Positions 55,300 through 63,576 are shown, counted from the first letter of the stretch. The stretch: DNA of 64,000 nucleotides from Microthrixaceae bacterium (GCA_020637195.1 JACJWK010000013.1:1-64000), one strand, 5' to 3'. Made by a program: numbers and translations. Notes: generated by a model not told the origin, from the sequence alone.

Positions 55300-56700
55300 T
55301 CAGAGCCGCCAGACCGGGTCGACACGGTTGGGGTCGAGCTGGCGGGCGCCGGGGACACCGGGAGCTACGACGGCGTGGTCGAGGACGGCGGCGATGATGG
55401 CGTGCTGCCGAGTGAGGTTCAGGTCCCCCCACTGCTGGCGCAGCGCCTTGCCGTTGCCGACCAGCCCGGTGAGGGTGTCGGTGCGGGTCATGCGGGCGAG
55501 GCGCTTCTCGGCGTGGGCGATGCGGTCCTCGATGGGTCGGCGGGCGGCCATCCATTCCCGCACGGCGATCTGGCGCTCCGCGTAGAGCCCGGCGAGCTCG
55601 TCGAGCTGGCCCCGGTCCGCGGCGATGGCGTCGGCCAGCCCGGCGGCTTCTTTGTCGGCGCGATTGCGGCCGGTGAGCGTGTCCGCCAACTCGGGAGTGT
55701 CGAGGCGGTACAGGACCGCCTCGGTGATCAGGTTCTCGAGCGGCTCCGCGACGACGGTGAGCCGCCCGCAGCCGCCGTGGTCGGGACCCGATAGGCATAC
55801 GTAGCGTCTCGTGGTGGCTCGTGCCGCCGAGTACAAGGTGGTGCCGCACCGTCCGCACCGCAGCAGGCCGGACAGCAGGTACCGGCGCGGTGCTCGGCGG
55901 CCGGAGGTCTTGCGGGCCTCCATGCGCGCCAGGATCTTGCCGCGCTCAGCCCGCGTGATTATCGGTTCCCAGACGGCGTCGCCGATCACCTCGCCGCGGT
56001 GTTGGCGGAGTCCGGCGATGCGCGGCGACGCCAACATCGCGTTCAGCGTCGTGGTCCGCCACGGCCCACCCGCCACCGTCCTCACCCCTTCGTCGTCCAG
56101 CCAGGTCGCCAGGGACCGGACCGACTCACCCGCGATGAACCGCTCGGCGAGCGCCCGGATCACCTCCGCCTCGGCCTCGTTGATGGTGATGCGGTCGTTC
56201 TCGTAGCCGAACGGTCGGTGCGAGCCGCCGTGGGGGCGGCCCGCGGCGGCGACTTCGTCGAGCTTGCGGCGCACCCGCCGGCTCTTGGACGCCGACTCGT
56301 TCGCCGCGACCGCGGCCAGCATCCGCAACACCAACAGGCCGTCGCCGTCGCCGACATCGACGGGTCCGCCGGCCACGAACCGAACCGGACACCCGCCCCC
56401 AGAAGTGAGGACCTCGACGAACTGCTCCAGCTCGATCGGCCGGCGGGTCAGCCGGTCGGGGTGGTAGACGATCACCCCGTCACGAGAACCGTCAGCCAGA
56501 TCGGCGAGCATCCGCTCGTAGGCGGGCCGCTGCCTGCCGCCATACGCGGAGATGTCGTTGTCGACGTACTCCTCGGCCACCTTCCATCCCAGGTCGGCGG
56601 CGAGGCGCCGACAGTCGCGGACCTGGCGCTTCACCCCCAGGGCGGTGCCGTCATCCGAGGAGATGCGGGCGTAGACGGCGGCCGCTCGGGGTTCGCGCAT
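55300..56700 (-). CDS. Large serine recombinase (integrase) of island 2
   Basis: The protein has 466 residues. The resolvase-type catalytic domain has the nucleophile serine in VYARISSDDG and the arginines of YHPDRLTRRP. The recombinase domain follows (RPFGYENDRITINEAEAEVI). A zinc ribbon (LLRCGRCGTTLYSAA with a later cysteine pair) and a coiled-coil region near 350-400 complete the large serine integrase plan. ATG 56700 is 20 bp from the right core, with the gene pointing into the element. It joined the element's attP to a site inside the DUF222/HNH gene. Confidence 0.94.
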   Translation of the reverse strand: MREPRAAAVYARISSDDGTALGVKRQVRDCRRLAADLGWKVAEEYVDNDISAYGGRQRPAYERMLADLADGSRDGVIVYHPDRLTRRPIELEQFVEVLTSGGGCPVRFVAGGPVDVGDGDGLLVLRMLAAVAANESASKSRRVRRKLDEVAAAGRPHGGSHRPFGYENDRITINEAEAEVIRALAERFIAGESVRSLATWLDDEGVRTVAGGPWRTTTLNAMLASPRIAGLRQHRGEVIGDAVWEPIITRAERGKILARMEARKTSGRRAPRRYLLSGLLRCGRCGTTLYSAARATTRRYVCLSGPDHGGCGRLTVVAEPLENLITEAVLYRLDTPELADTLTGRNRADKEAAGLADAIAADRGQLDELAGLYAERQIAVREWMAARRPIEDRIAHAEKRLARMTRTDTLTGLVGNGKALRQQWGDLNLTRQHAIIAAVLDHAVVAPGVPGARQLDPNRVDPVWRL

Positions 56701-56719
56701 GGGGGCATACTAACGACTA

Positions 56720-56731
56720 CTGGCCAACCTC
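56720..56731 (+). repeat. Right attachment core of island 2
   Basis: CTGGCCAACCTC, identical to 47958-47969. The HNH reading frame continues directly after it as D-P-L-C-S-H-H-H. Confidence 0.9.
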
Positions 56732-56860
56732 GACCCGCTCTGCTCGCACCACCACTACCTCAAAGAACGCGGCTGGCACCTCGCCCCCGGCACCGGCAGA
56801 CGCCCCATGCTGCCCCCCGACACCCCAACCCCGACCACCCGCCACCACGGCGAACCCACC
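56732..56860 (+). pseudogene. DUF222/HNH endonuclease-like gene, 3' part
   Basis: The frame continues the fragment ending at 47969: DPLCSHHHYLKERGWHLAPG then TGRRPMLPPD, the usual HNH zinc-site end and C terminus of DUF222 proteins. It has no start of its own. The frame stays open well beyond the conserved part, so the true end is uncertain. Confidence 0.85.
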
Positions 56861-57112
56861 CGGCGACCCACCCCACCGCCACGCCGCCTGACCCGACCCG
56901 ACGAGCCCGGTCGACACGACCACGCCCCCTCGACCCTCGGCCGCCGCCGTCACCAACCCGAGCCGGGCCGATCAGAGGCGCACCGCGGGCCGCCCGGCCA
57001 GCGCGCTCGGCGGACCGGCAGCGCCCCGCCGATCGTCGGCCGCCGACCCCACCACCGCGCGTTCGGATCCGTCGGTGCCCCGAAGAGGGCCCCCGCCCCT
57101 GAACTCCGCTTT
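56861..57112. other. Gap between the HNH remnant and the CsoR-type operator
   Basis: G+C-rich sequence with Pro/Arg-rich open frames on both strands and no recognisable gene. It may include a non-conserved tail of the HNH protein. Confidence 0.4.
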
Positions 57113-57128
57113 ATACCCAGGGGGGTAT
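57113..57128 (+). promoter_or_regulatory. CsoR/RcnR-family type operator
   Basis: ATACCC and GGGTAT (57113-57118, 57123-57128) form a perfect inverted repeat with a G-rich centre. This is the known recognition pattern of CsoR-family repressors, which respond to Cu(I), other metals or persulfide (CstR). It ends 9 nt before the start codon at 57138. No CsoR gene is in the window. Confidence 0.6.
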
Positions 57129-57137
57129 CATTGATCC

Positions 57138-57518
57138 ATGTCGACGACGCCGACCGACCTCGACCCGACCGACCTCGACCCCACCGACCGCACCGGACCG
57201 CTCGGTGGCGCCGGGTCCGCCGACGTCATCACCGCCGACGTCATTGCCGCCGACGTCCTCACCACCGACGTCGCCCTCGAGCGGCGAGGCCTGTGGTGGC
57301 TGCTGGGCGCCTTCCTGTTCTGCCCGTGCCACCTTCCCCTGACGGTCGGAATGGTCACCGCCGTGCTCGCCGGCACCGGGCTCGGAGCGGTGTTGCGCGA
57401 CCACTCCTGGATCGCGGGGACGGTTATCACCCTGACCTGGCTGGCGGGCACGGCCTACGGCTTCCACCTCATCCGCCAGGCCAAGCGCGCCGGAGGCGCC
57501 TGCCCCACGCGCCCGTAG
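57138..57518 (+). CDS. Membrane protein with CPC motif, operator-controlled
   Basis: The protein has 126 residues. The first 48 are hydrophilic with repeated TDLDP and (T)ADVI units. Two or three membrane segments follow, beginning LLGAFLFCPCHLPLTVGMV. The cysteines in a membrane helix resemble metal or mercury transport proteins such as MerT/MerE, but this is not a clear member. The CsoR-type operator just upstream supports metal or sulfur control. A late cysteine (GGACPTRP) ends the protein. It is the first of a likely four-gene group. Confidence 0.7.
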   Translation: MSTTPTDLDPTDLDPTDRTGPLGGAGSADVITADVIAADVLTTDVALERRGLWWLLGAFLFCPCHLPLTVGMVTAVLAGTGLGAVLRDHSWIAGTVITLTWLAGTAYGFHLIRQAKRAGGACPTRP

Positions 57519-57623
57519 CGATCGCACCGAGGCCGGTATCCCTTTCGGCCGCTCATCCGTCTTGGGGGTGACGACGGTGACGGCCGGTCCGGCCCACCGA
57601 ACGAGACGACGAAGGAGACGGTC

Positions 57624-57845
57624 ATGAAGTTCGCGAACGAGGCAGGGTGGGACCGCATCGCCCGGGTGGTGCTCGGCGTGGTGCTGCTGGTCGTCGGGTT
57701 CGGCGTGATGGGCGGCACCGGGGGAACGGTCCTCGGCATCGTCGGCCTGATCCCGCTGGTGACCGGCCTCGTGGGCTACTGCCCGCTGTACAGCGTCTTC
57801 CGGTTCCGCACCAACGAGCGCCGCGGCGAGCCCTCCCAGGCATGA
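57624..57845 (+). CDS. DUF2892 (YgaP-type) membrane protein
   Basis: The protein has 73 residues. Two helices surround the family pattern, ending in VGYCPLYSVFRFRT. DUF2892 modules are found alone or fused to rhodanese (YgaP) and often accompany sulfur-transfer or thioredoxin genes. AGGAGACGG precedes ATG 57624. The stop overlaps the thioredoxin start (ATGA). Confidence 0.85.
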   Translation: MKFANEAGWDRIARVVLGVVLLVVGFGVMGGTGGTVLGIVGLIPLVTGLVGYCPLYSVFRFRTNERRGEPSQA

Positions 57846-58348
57846 CCGACGAGCGGCCGGCACCCCGGGGCGACGACCCCCGGGTGCTGGCCTTCGTCGC
57901 GCCGTGGTGCGGCCCGTGCCGCCGGCTCGAGCCGACGCTGGCCGAGGTCGCCGCCGAGCACGACGGCGTCCGACTGGTCCTGCTCCGCGTCGACGAGCAC
58001 CCCGACGAGGTGGCCCGGCTGGGCGTGCGGGCCACGCCCACCACCGTGGCCGTGCACGGCGACGACGAGGTGGCGCGCGTGGTCGGCGCCATGAGTCGGG
58101 CCGAGGTCGAGCGCCTGTTCGAGGCCGCCGCCACCCGCGTCCGCGGGATCGCCCCGACCGCGACCGGTCGCACCGACCTCGTTCTTCGCCTCGGCGTGGC
58201 CGCCGTGCTCGCCGTTGCCGGGATCGCACTCGACCAGTCGGTGCTGCTCGGCGCCGCCGCGCTCGTGGGCCTGGTCACCGCGGTGGTCGCGCTCCCCCGC
58301 CGGCGGCCCGCCACCCCCGCCCGGGCGATGCGAAGCTCGCGCCCGTGA
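57842..58348 (+). CDS. Membrane-anchored thioredoxin
   Basis: The protein has 168 residues. Residues 15-105 are a thioredoxin domain with active site APWCGPCRRLEP and the cis-proline loop RATPTTVAV. Two C-terminal membrane segments (about 120-155) follow, so the redox domain sits at the membrane, on the cytoplasmic side if both helices span. It overlaps the DUF2892 gene by 4 nt and the sigma-factor gene by 4 nt. It probably reduces a partner encoded nearby. Confidence 0.88.
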   Translation: MTDERPAPRGDDPRVLAFVAPWCGPCRRLEPTLAEVAAEHDGVRLVLLRVDEHPDEVARLGVRATPTTVAVHGDDEVARVVGAMSRAEVERLFEAAATRVRGIAPTATGRTDLVLRLGVAAVLAVAGIALDQSVLLGAAALVGLVTAVVALPRRRPATPARAMRSSRP

Positions 58349-59160
58349 CCGAGCCCCCACCCGTGCGGCTGCGCGACGGCGGACCACCTCCCGATGACGC
58401 ACCTCCGGATGCGCAGGCGGTGGCGGACGCCGTGGTGGCGCTGTACCCCTTCGCGCTCTCGCTCACCCGCGACCCCGACCGCGCCGCCGACCTCGTCCAG
58501 GACACCTGGCTCCGGGCGTCCCGCTCGATCGGCCAGTGGCGGGGCGAGGCGCCCCTCGCGTCGTGGCTGCGCCGGATCATGCACCACCTGGCCATCGACG
58601 CCGCCCGGCGGTCCGGGCGCGAGGTGCTGGCCGAGGAGGTCGAGCAGCGCTGGCGGGACGACGAGTACACGATCGACGCCGCCGTCGTGGCCGAGCGGGC
58701 CCAGACCCGCGAAGAGCTCGAGGACGCCTTGGCCCGCCTGCCGTTCATCTACCGGTCGGTGGTCATGCTCCACGACATCGAGGGCTGGACCGTGGCCGAG
58801 ATCGCCGCGCTGCTCGAACTGGGGCTCCCCGCGGCCAAGCAGCGGCTGCGGCGGGGGCGGATGATGCTCGTCACCGCGCTCGCCGACGGCCAGGAGCGAC
58901 GAGAGAACCTGAGAGGGGTGCCCATGCGCTGCTGGGAAGCCCGCCGCCACGTGTCCGAGTACCTCGACGGCGACCTGGCCGCCGACACCGCGGCGACCCT
59001 CGAACGCCACCTCGAGTCGTGTCCCACGTGCCCGCCGCTGTACGCCGGACTCGTCGGCGTGCGCACCGAGCTCGGCGCCATCCGTGACCCCGACACCGTC
59101 GTTCCCCCCGACCTGGCCGAGCGTCTCACCCACCACGACGAGACGACCGCCGGCCCCTGA
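58345..59160 (+). CDS. ECF sigma factor fused to zinc-finger anti-sigma domain
   Basis: The protein has 271 residues. Region 2 (ALSLTRDPDRAADLVQDTWL) and region 4 (LPFIYRSVVMLHDIEGWTVA) define an ECF sigma factor in residues 25-185. With no stop in between, residues 195-245 form a ZAS-type anti-sigma domain with zinc ligands in LERHLESCPTCPPL. An internal ATG at 58924 has GAGAGGGG upstream, so a free anti-sigma could also be made. The GTG start overlaps the thioredoxin stop (GTGA). Redox control through the zinc site is inferred. Confidence 0.85.
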   Translation: MTEPPPVRLRDGGPPPDDAPPDAQAVADAVVALYPFALSLTRDPDRAADLVQDTWLRASRSIGQWRGEAPLASWLRRIMHHLAIDAARRSGREVLAEEVEQRWRDDEYTIDAAVVAERAQTREELEDALARLPFIYRSVVMLHDIEGWTVAEIAALLELGLPAAKQRLRRGRMMLVTALADGQERRENLRGVPMRCWEARRHVSEYLDGDLAADTAATLERHLESCPTCPPLYAGLVGVRTELGAIRDPDTVVPPDLAERLTHHDETTAGP

Positions 59161-59869
59161 CCGGCTCCCCCGCCGGCGCCTGACCGGCCCGCGCGACCCC
59201 TGACGGCCCGCCACCCGGCCTCGACCAGGCCACCTGCGCGGCCGCCCCCGACCGGCCCCGCACCGTCGGCGCTCTTGAGGCCCCCCCACCGCTCGCCGAC
59301 GCCCGACGAACCCGCCTGCGACCCCACGGCCCACCGCCGACACCGGACCCGCCCACCCCTCGGCCGAAACCCGACCAGCCCACGCAGCGCCAGCCCCTCG
59401 ACGGGCCCCGCCCGTCGGCGCTGGGCCCGCCAGCCTGCGATCGCTCACGCCCTCGCCGACACCGGACCAGACCACCCGCGACTCACGGCCCACGCACCGG
59501 CCCCTGACCCGCCCACCCCTCAGCCGGCCTCTGACCAGCCTCCCCTGCACCGCCGGCCACTTACGGCCTCCCACCCGCCGGCTCTGGACCGCCCCACTCG
59601 CCCAGCCGACGCCTTTGAGCAGCCCCCGCACCCCGGCCCGACCTGGCCGCCCCTCCACCCGCCCGAAGGCGCCGGACGAACCTGCCCGCGACCCTGACGG
59701 CCCACCCGCCCGGCCAGACGACCGGGTGCGGTCCCGATGATGTCGAAGTCGTCGTCGGCGTCGGCCGCGGCCCGGAGGGCGGCCCACGCGCCCCCGGTCC
59801 CCTACGGCCTCCCGCCCGCCGGCGCCCGACCGGCCCGCCCGCCCGGCCGACCCGACGGCGACCGCCGGG
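59161..59869. repeat. Degenerate repeat-rich non-coding stretch
   Basis: About 700 bp with no convincing gene. Imperfect units such as CCTGACCGGCCC, GACGGCCCGCC and GACCAGCCC recur every 20-40 bp, mostly on one strand. Open frames here are Pro/Arg-rich and look accidental. It separates the sigma-factor group from the convergent DinB-like gene. Confidence 0.55.
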
Positions 59870-60352
59870 CTACCGGTCCGTCGGGCCGGGTGGTCTCGCC
59901 ACGGCGTCGGCGGTGACCTCCAGGTGGCCGAGGTGCTGGTACAGCTCCTCGAGCACGTGCAGGACGAGCGCGCCGTCGCTGCGATCGCCGCCGGGGAGGA
60001 ACTCGCGGAACGGATGGTCCCCGACGGTGGGGCCGGCGACGAACTCGGCGGCCAAGGCGCAGGTCTGCTCGGTGGCGCGGTCGATGCGGTCCCGCAGCTC
60101 GTCCACGGTGCCCTGGGCCAGGAACTCGGCGTCGCGGTCCCGATCGCTGTCCCGTCCCAGGCCGGGCATCGCGAACCACGACGGGGCCAGCTCGCAGCAG
60201 TGCACCACCAGGCCGGCGACGCTGTTGGTGCCCCAACCCGGCGGCCGCTGGTTCACGGTCTCGTCGTCGAGGCGGTCGAGCACCGCGGCCATGCCCCGGA
60301 AGGCGTGGCGCAGGTAGAGGTCGAGCGTGGCGGCGTCGAGCGACAGCTCCAT
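59870..60352 (-). CDS. DinB-like / maleylpyruvate-isomerase-N-like protein
   Basis: The protein has 160 residues and the four-helix DinB fold pattern. Metal-ligand-type histidines are spaced as expected: VAGLVVHCCELAP near residue 50 and HVLEELYQHLGHLEVT near 130-140. Such proteins are often metal-dependent thiol (mycothiol or bacillithiol) transferases; the substrate is unknown. It reads in the same direction as the reductase upstream (74-nt gap). Confidence 0.82.
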   Translation of the reverse strand: MELSLDAATLDLYLRHAFRGMAAVLDRLDDETVNQRPPGWGTNSVAGLVVHCCELAPSWFAMPGLGRDSDRDRDAEFLAQGTVDELRDRIDRATEQTCALAAEFVAGPTVGDHPFREFLPGGDRSDGALVLHVLEELYQHLGHLEVTADAVARPPGPTDR

Positions 60353-60426
60353 GGCCCGACCCTACGGGAGCGCGGGTCGGCGCCCCCCGCCGGATCGGCG
60401 CCGTTCCGGCTGTCGAACGGGAGCGG

Positions 60427-61254
60427 TCAGGCGTCGGTGGCGGCGGGGGCGGGTACGTCGCGCTCCCAGTCGGCCAGCCACTCGCGCTTGACCTGTCGCC
60501 ACTGCTCGTCGGTGTGGTCCCGCCGCCAGTAGGGCGAGATCGACGCCCGCTCCCGGGCGATGCCGCGCTCGCCGAGCAGGTGGCGGCGCAGGGCCCGCAC
60601 CTCGTTGGCCTCGCCGTGGACGAACGCCTGCACGGGCCCGGGCGGCAGCGGGCACCCGGCCACGGCCCGCAGGAGCTGCCCGCGGTCGTCGGGGGCGGCG
60701 TCGGCGCGGTGCACCCACCGCACCTCGAGGTCACCCGGCGACTCGAGGGCCACGTGGTGCTCCTCGTCGTCCACCACCACCACGACGACGACGGGCTGGC
60801 CCGCCGCCACCCGCTCGAGCGAGGCGGCGATGGCCGGCAGCGCGCTCTCGTCGCCGGCCATCAGGTGACCGCCCGCCTCGGGGTCGGGCGCGTAGCCACC
60901 GCTCGGGCCGAGGAACTGGAGCCGGTCGCCGGGCCGGGCGCGGGCGGCCCACCGGCCGGCCCGCCCGACGTCGCCGTGGGTCACGACGTCGAGCGTGAGG
61001 CGCCGCGCCCCGCCGTCCCAGGCCCGCACCGTGTAGCGGCGACCGACGGGACGCAGCTCGGGCGCCAGGGCCCGGGCCTCGTCGACGTCGAAGGGCACGG
61101 TGTACGGCGCGTCGTCGGGCGGGAACAGGGCGTTGACGTACTGGTCGGTCCACTCGGTGGGGACGAAGTCGTCGAGGCCGTCGCCGCCGAGCACCACCCG
61201 GACCATGCGGGGCGTCAGCCGCCGGACCTCGACCACCTCTCCGTACGTCGCCAC
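60427..61254 (-). CDS. Siderophore-interacting protein, FAD-dependent ferric reductase
   Basis: The protein has 275 residues. The FAD-binding motif RRYTVRAWD and phosphate contacts near FLGPSGGYAPD are followed by an NAD(P)H-binding half with VHGEANEVRALRRHLL. The C-terminal PYWRRDHTDEQWR is diagnostic of the SIP/ViuB family. It releases iron from imported ferric siderophores by reduction. No siderophore transport genes adjoin it here. Confidence 0.92.
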   Translation of the reverse strand: MATYGEVVEVRRLTPRMVRVVLGGDGLDDFVPTEWTDQYVNALFPPDDAPYTVPFDVDEARALAPELRPVGRRYTVRAWDGGARRLTLDVVTHGDVGRAGRWAARARPGDRLQFLGPSGGYAPDPEAGGHLMAGDESALPAIAASLERVAAGQPVVVVVVVDDEEHHVALESPGDLEVRWVHRADAAPDDRGQLLRAVAGCPLPPGPVQAFVHGEANEVRALRRHLLGERGIARERASISPYWRRDHTDEQWRQVKREWLADWERDVPAPAATDA

Positions 61255-61396
61255 CTCGGCCTCCCACCGCTCGCTCGGGCGGCCATCTTCGCACCCGGCG
61301 GTCGCCGCTCCCCCACCGGCGCCCGGGTCGACCGCCGCCGGGCCGCGGCGGCAGCCACGGCGACGGGGTGGCGGCCGCCGACCCCGCCGCCCGCCC

Positions 61397-62104
61397 TCAG
61401 GCCGGGCGGGGCCAGCCGAACAGGCGGGCGAACTGGTCCAGGGCCCGCTCGCTGCCCGACGTGGCGAGGCGGTCGGCCGCCCGGGCCGCCGCCGGCGTCA
61501 GCCGCCCCCGCGACAGGTCGACGAGGGCGCCGAGGGTGGTGCGGACGTGGAGGTCCGCCGGCGGGGCGTCGGCGGGGTGGGGGTCGGACAGCCGGAGCCG
61601 ACCGAGCGGGTCGTCCGCCGCCTCGCGGGCGCCGACGGCGAGGCCGACGGCCCCGTCGGGCAGCTCGACCACCGCCGACCAGGTGGCCGCCCCCAGTCGC
61701 TCGGGGGCCGTGAGCGCCAGCAGCGCGCCCCGCAGGAGGTGACGCGGGGGCGGGTCGCCGTCGGGGTCGTCCCATTCCGCCACCCCGAAGCGGGCCAGGG
61801 CGTGCACCACCGGCGCCAGCTCCCGACCCCGCGGCGTGAGGGCGTAGACGGTGCGGGCCGCCGGCGGGGGCAGCTCCACCTGCTCGACCAGCCCGTGGGC
61901 GACGAGGCGGCGCAGGCGGTCGCTCAACAGGTTGGGGGCGAGGCCCGGCAGGCTGGTGCGCAGGTCGGTGAAGCGGACGGGGCCGAACATCAGATCGCGC
62001 ACGACGAGCAGCGTCCACCGCTCGCCGACGAGGTCGAGGGCGTGCGCGACGGGGCACGCCTGCCCGTAGGTGCGGCGGGTCGCGGCGGTGGTCGGTGGCG
62101 TCAT
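61397..62104 (-). CDS. HxlR-family regulator with SCP2-like C-terminal domain
   Basis: The protein has 235 residues. The winged helix opens with the HxlR signature CPVAHALDLVGERWTLLVVR, whose cysteine can sense thiols or aldehydes in some members. FTDLRTSLPGLAPNLLSDRL is the recognition part. Residues 120-225 look like a sterol-carrier/SCP2-type domain and may bind a small molecule. It diverges from the VOC genes, and HxlR regulators commonly control their divergent neighbour. Confidence 0.88.
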   Translation of the reverse strand: MTPPTTAATRRTYGQACPVAHALDLVGERWTLLVVRDLMFGPVRFTDLRTSLPGLAPNLLSDRLRRLVAHGLVEQVELPPPAARTVYALTPRGRELAPVVHALARFGVAEWDDPDGDPPPRHLLRGALLALTAPERLGAATWSAVVELPDGAVGLAVGAREAADDPLGRLRLSDPHPADAPPADLHVRTTLGALVDLSRGRLTPAAARAADRLATSGSERALDQFARLFGWPRPA

Positions 62105-62135
62105 GCTCGCGAGTTCACCTGCTGGTCGTGGTGTC

Positions 62136-62165
62136 GTTGCAGATCAGCTATTGGCTGGTTGCAGA
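62136..62165. promoter_or_regulatory. Direct repeats in the HxlR/VOC divergent region
   Basis: GTTGCAGA occurs at 62136 and 62158, exactly 22 bp apart (two helical turns), between the divergent HxlR and VOC genes. This spacing suits a dimeric winged-helix regulator. Confidence 0.4.
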
Positions 62166-62225
62166 ACACATACTAGGTTCCCGGGTGGGCCCCGACGGGC
62201 GGGCCGCGAGCCAAGGAGCCGACCG

Positions 62226-63014
62226 ATGACCACCATGACCTCGTACCCCCACGGCGTGCCGAGCTGGATCGACCTGGCCACCCCCGACCCGGCGGCCTCG
62301 AAGGAGTTCTACGGCGAGCTCTTCGGCTGGGACTACGAGGAGGAGCCCACCGACCAGGAAGGCGTGCACTACGTCATGGCCCGCAAGGGCGGGCACAGCG
62401 CCGCCGGCATGATGCAGCTCTCCGACGAGATGGCCGCCTCGGGCATGCCCCCGGTGTGGAGCAGCTACGTCACCGTCGACGACGTCGAGGCCACCGCCGC
62501 GAAGGTGGCCCCGGCCGGCGGCACCGTCCTCCAGCCGCCGATGGACGTGATGGACGCCGGGCGCATGGCGGTCGTGACCGACCCCGCCGGCGCCGTGATC
62601 TGCCTGTGGCAGGCCAAGGAGCACATCGGGTCCGAGGTGGTCAACGAGCACGGCGCCCTCACCTGGAACGAGCTCATCACCCCCGATCCCGCCGCGGTGG
62701 CCCCGTTCTACGCCGAGCTGTTCGGCTGGACCGCCCAGACCGCGCCCATGCCCACCGGCGACTACACGGTGTTCCACGTCGAGGGCGGCAACGAGAACGG
62801 CATCGCCGGCGCCATGGCCCCGCCCATGCCCGGCATGCCCGCGTTCTGGGGGGTGTACTTCAACGTCGACGACGTCGCCGCCACCACGGCCCGGGCCAAG
62901 GAGCTCGGGGCCCAGGCGCTGATGGAGCCCACCCCGATGCCCGGCGTGGGCACGCTGGCCACCCTGACCGATCCCCACGGCGCCGTGTTCGCGCTGATGA
63001 GCCCCGAGTCCTGA
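62226..63014 (+). CDS. VOC (glyoxalase-like) protein with two modules
   Basis: The protein has 262 residues and two VOC modules, starting near WIDLATPDPAASKEFYGELF and NELITPDPAAVAPFYAELFG. This matches the CFP30B/hydroxylase-like VOC proteins common in actinobacteria. The metal-binding histidine of true glyoxalases is not evident, so catalysis is uncertain. AAGGAG is present upstream of ATG 62226. The HxlR gene is divergent. Confidence 0.87.
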   Translation: MTTMTSYPHGVPSWIDLATPDPAASKEFYGELFGWDYEEEPTDQEGVHYVMARKGGHSAAGMMQLSDEMAASGMPPVWSSYVTVDDVEATAAKVAPAGGTVLQPPMDVMDAGRMAVVTDPAGAVICLWQAKEHIGSEVVNEHGALTWNELITPDPAAVAPFYAELFGWTAQTAPMPTGDYTVFHVEGGNENGIAGAMAPPMPGMPAFWGVYFNVDDVAATTARAKELGAQALMEPTPMPGVGTLATLTDPHGAVFALMSPES

Positions 63015-63019
63015 GCCCG

Positions 63020-63502
63020 GTGCCCGAGCAGGCCCCCGACGGCGAGCACGAGCCCGAGACCGAGAGCGAGAGCGACGGCCTCGCCGGCCTGCCCACGGTC
63101 CCGGCGGCGGACGGCTCCCTGCCCGGCACCCTCGAGCTGGGCGCGTTCTCCCTGTCGCTGGCGGTCGCCGACCTCGACGCCTCGCGGCGCTTCTACGAGG
63201 CGCTCGGGTTCGCGGTCACCGGCGGCGACGCCGACCAGGGCTGGCTCATCTTGAAGAACGGCGAGTCCACCCTGGGCCTGTTCCACGGCATGTTCGAGCG
63301 CAACGTCGTCACGTTCAACCCCGGCCTCACCCCGCGCCTGGAGCGGCTCGAGTCGTTCACCGACATCCGCGAGATCGAGCGGCGCCTACGCGACGCCGGC
63401 CTCGAGCTCGAGACCGCGCCGGAGCCGGGCACGGAGGGGGCGGCCTCGATCACCCTCGTCGATCCCGACGGCAACCCGGTGCTGATCGACCAGTTCTTCT
63501 GA
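63020..63502 (+). CDS. VOC family protein, single module
   Basis: The protein has 160 residues. After a 45-residue acidic linker-like start, one VOC module follows (SLSLAVADLDASRRFYEALG to ITLVDPDGNPVLIDQFF). It begins 5 nt after the stop of the two-module VOC gene, so the two are co-transcribed. GTG 63020 is the most upstream credible start; a shorter protein without the acidic part is possible. Confidence 0.8.
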   Translation: MPEQAPDGEHEPETESESDGLAGLPTVPAADGSLPGTLELGAFSLSLAVADLDASRRFYEALGFAVTGGDADQGWLILKNGESTLGLFHGMFERNVVTFNPGLTPRLERLESFTDIREIERRLRDAGLELETAPEPGTEGAASITLVDPDGNPVLIDQFF

Positions 63503-63576
63503 GCGCGCGACCCCGCCTCCGGGCTACCGGCGCGACGACGGGGTAGAAAGGAGCCGCCGCCCCCGGACGGGAAGGT

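Larger units (their letters stand above)
47970..56731. mobile_element. Integrative mobilisable element with serine integrase and MobF relaxase
   Basis: The 8,762-bp element interrupts the DUF222/HNH gene and is flanked by a 12-bp core repeat. The serine integrase starts 20 bp from the right core and reads inward. A MobF relaxase with helicase is present, but no type IV secretion genes, so it would be mobilised by another element. Cargo is a lipoprotein/TetR pair. Removing it and one core copy restores the HNH reading frame, direct evidence for the ends. The M. tuberculosis phiRv1 element, also with a serine integrase, likewise inserts into 13E12-type repeats. Confidence 0.9.

Noticed and set aside
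53639..55858. 740-residue minus-strand frame between relaxase and integrase
   Set aside because: It runs through repetitive DNA, overlaps the integrase end and is dominated by Arg/Asp/Ser/Pro repeats. A real short gene ending at 53639 cannot be excluded but is not supported.
59275..59697. 140-residue plus-strand frame
   Set aside because: It is a proline/arginine-rich low-complexity reading of a repeat tract, without ribosome site or family resemblance.
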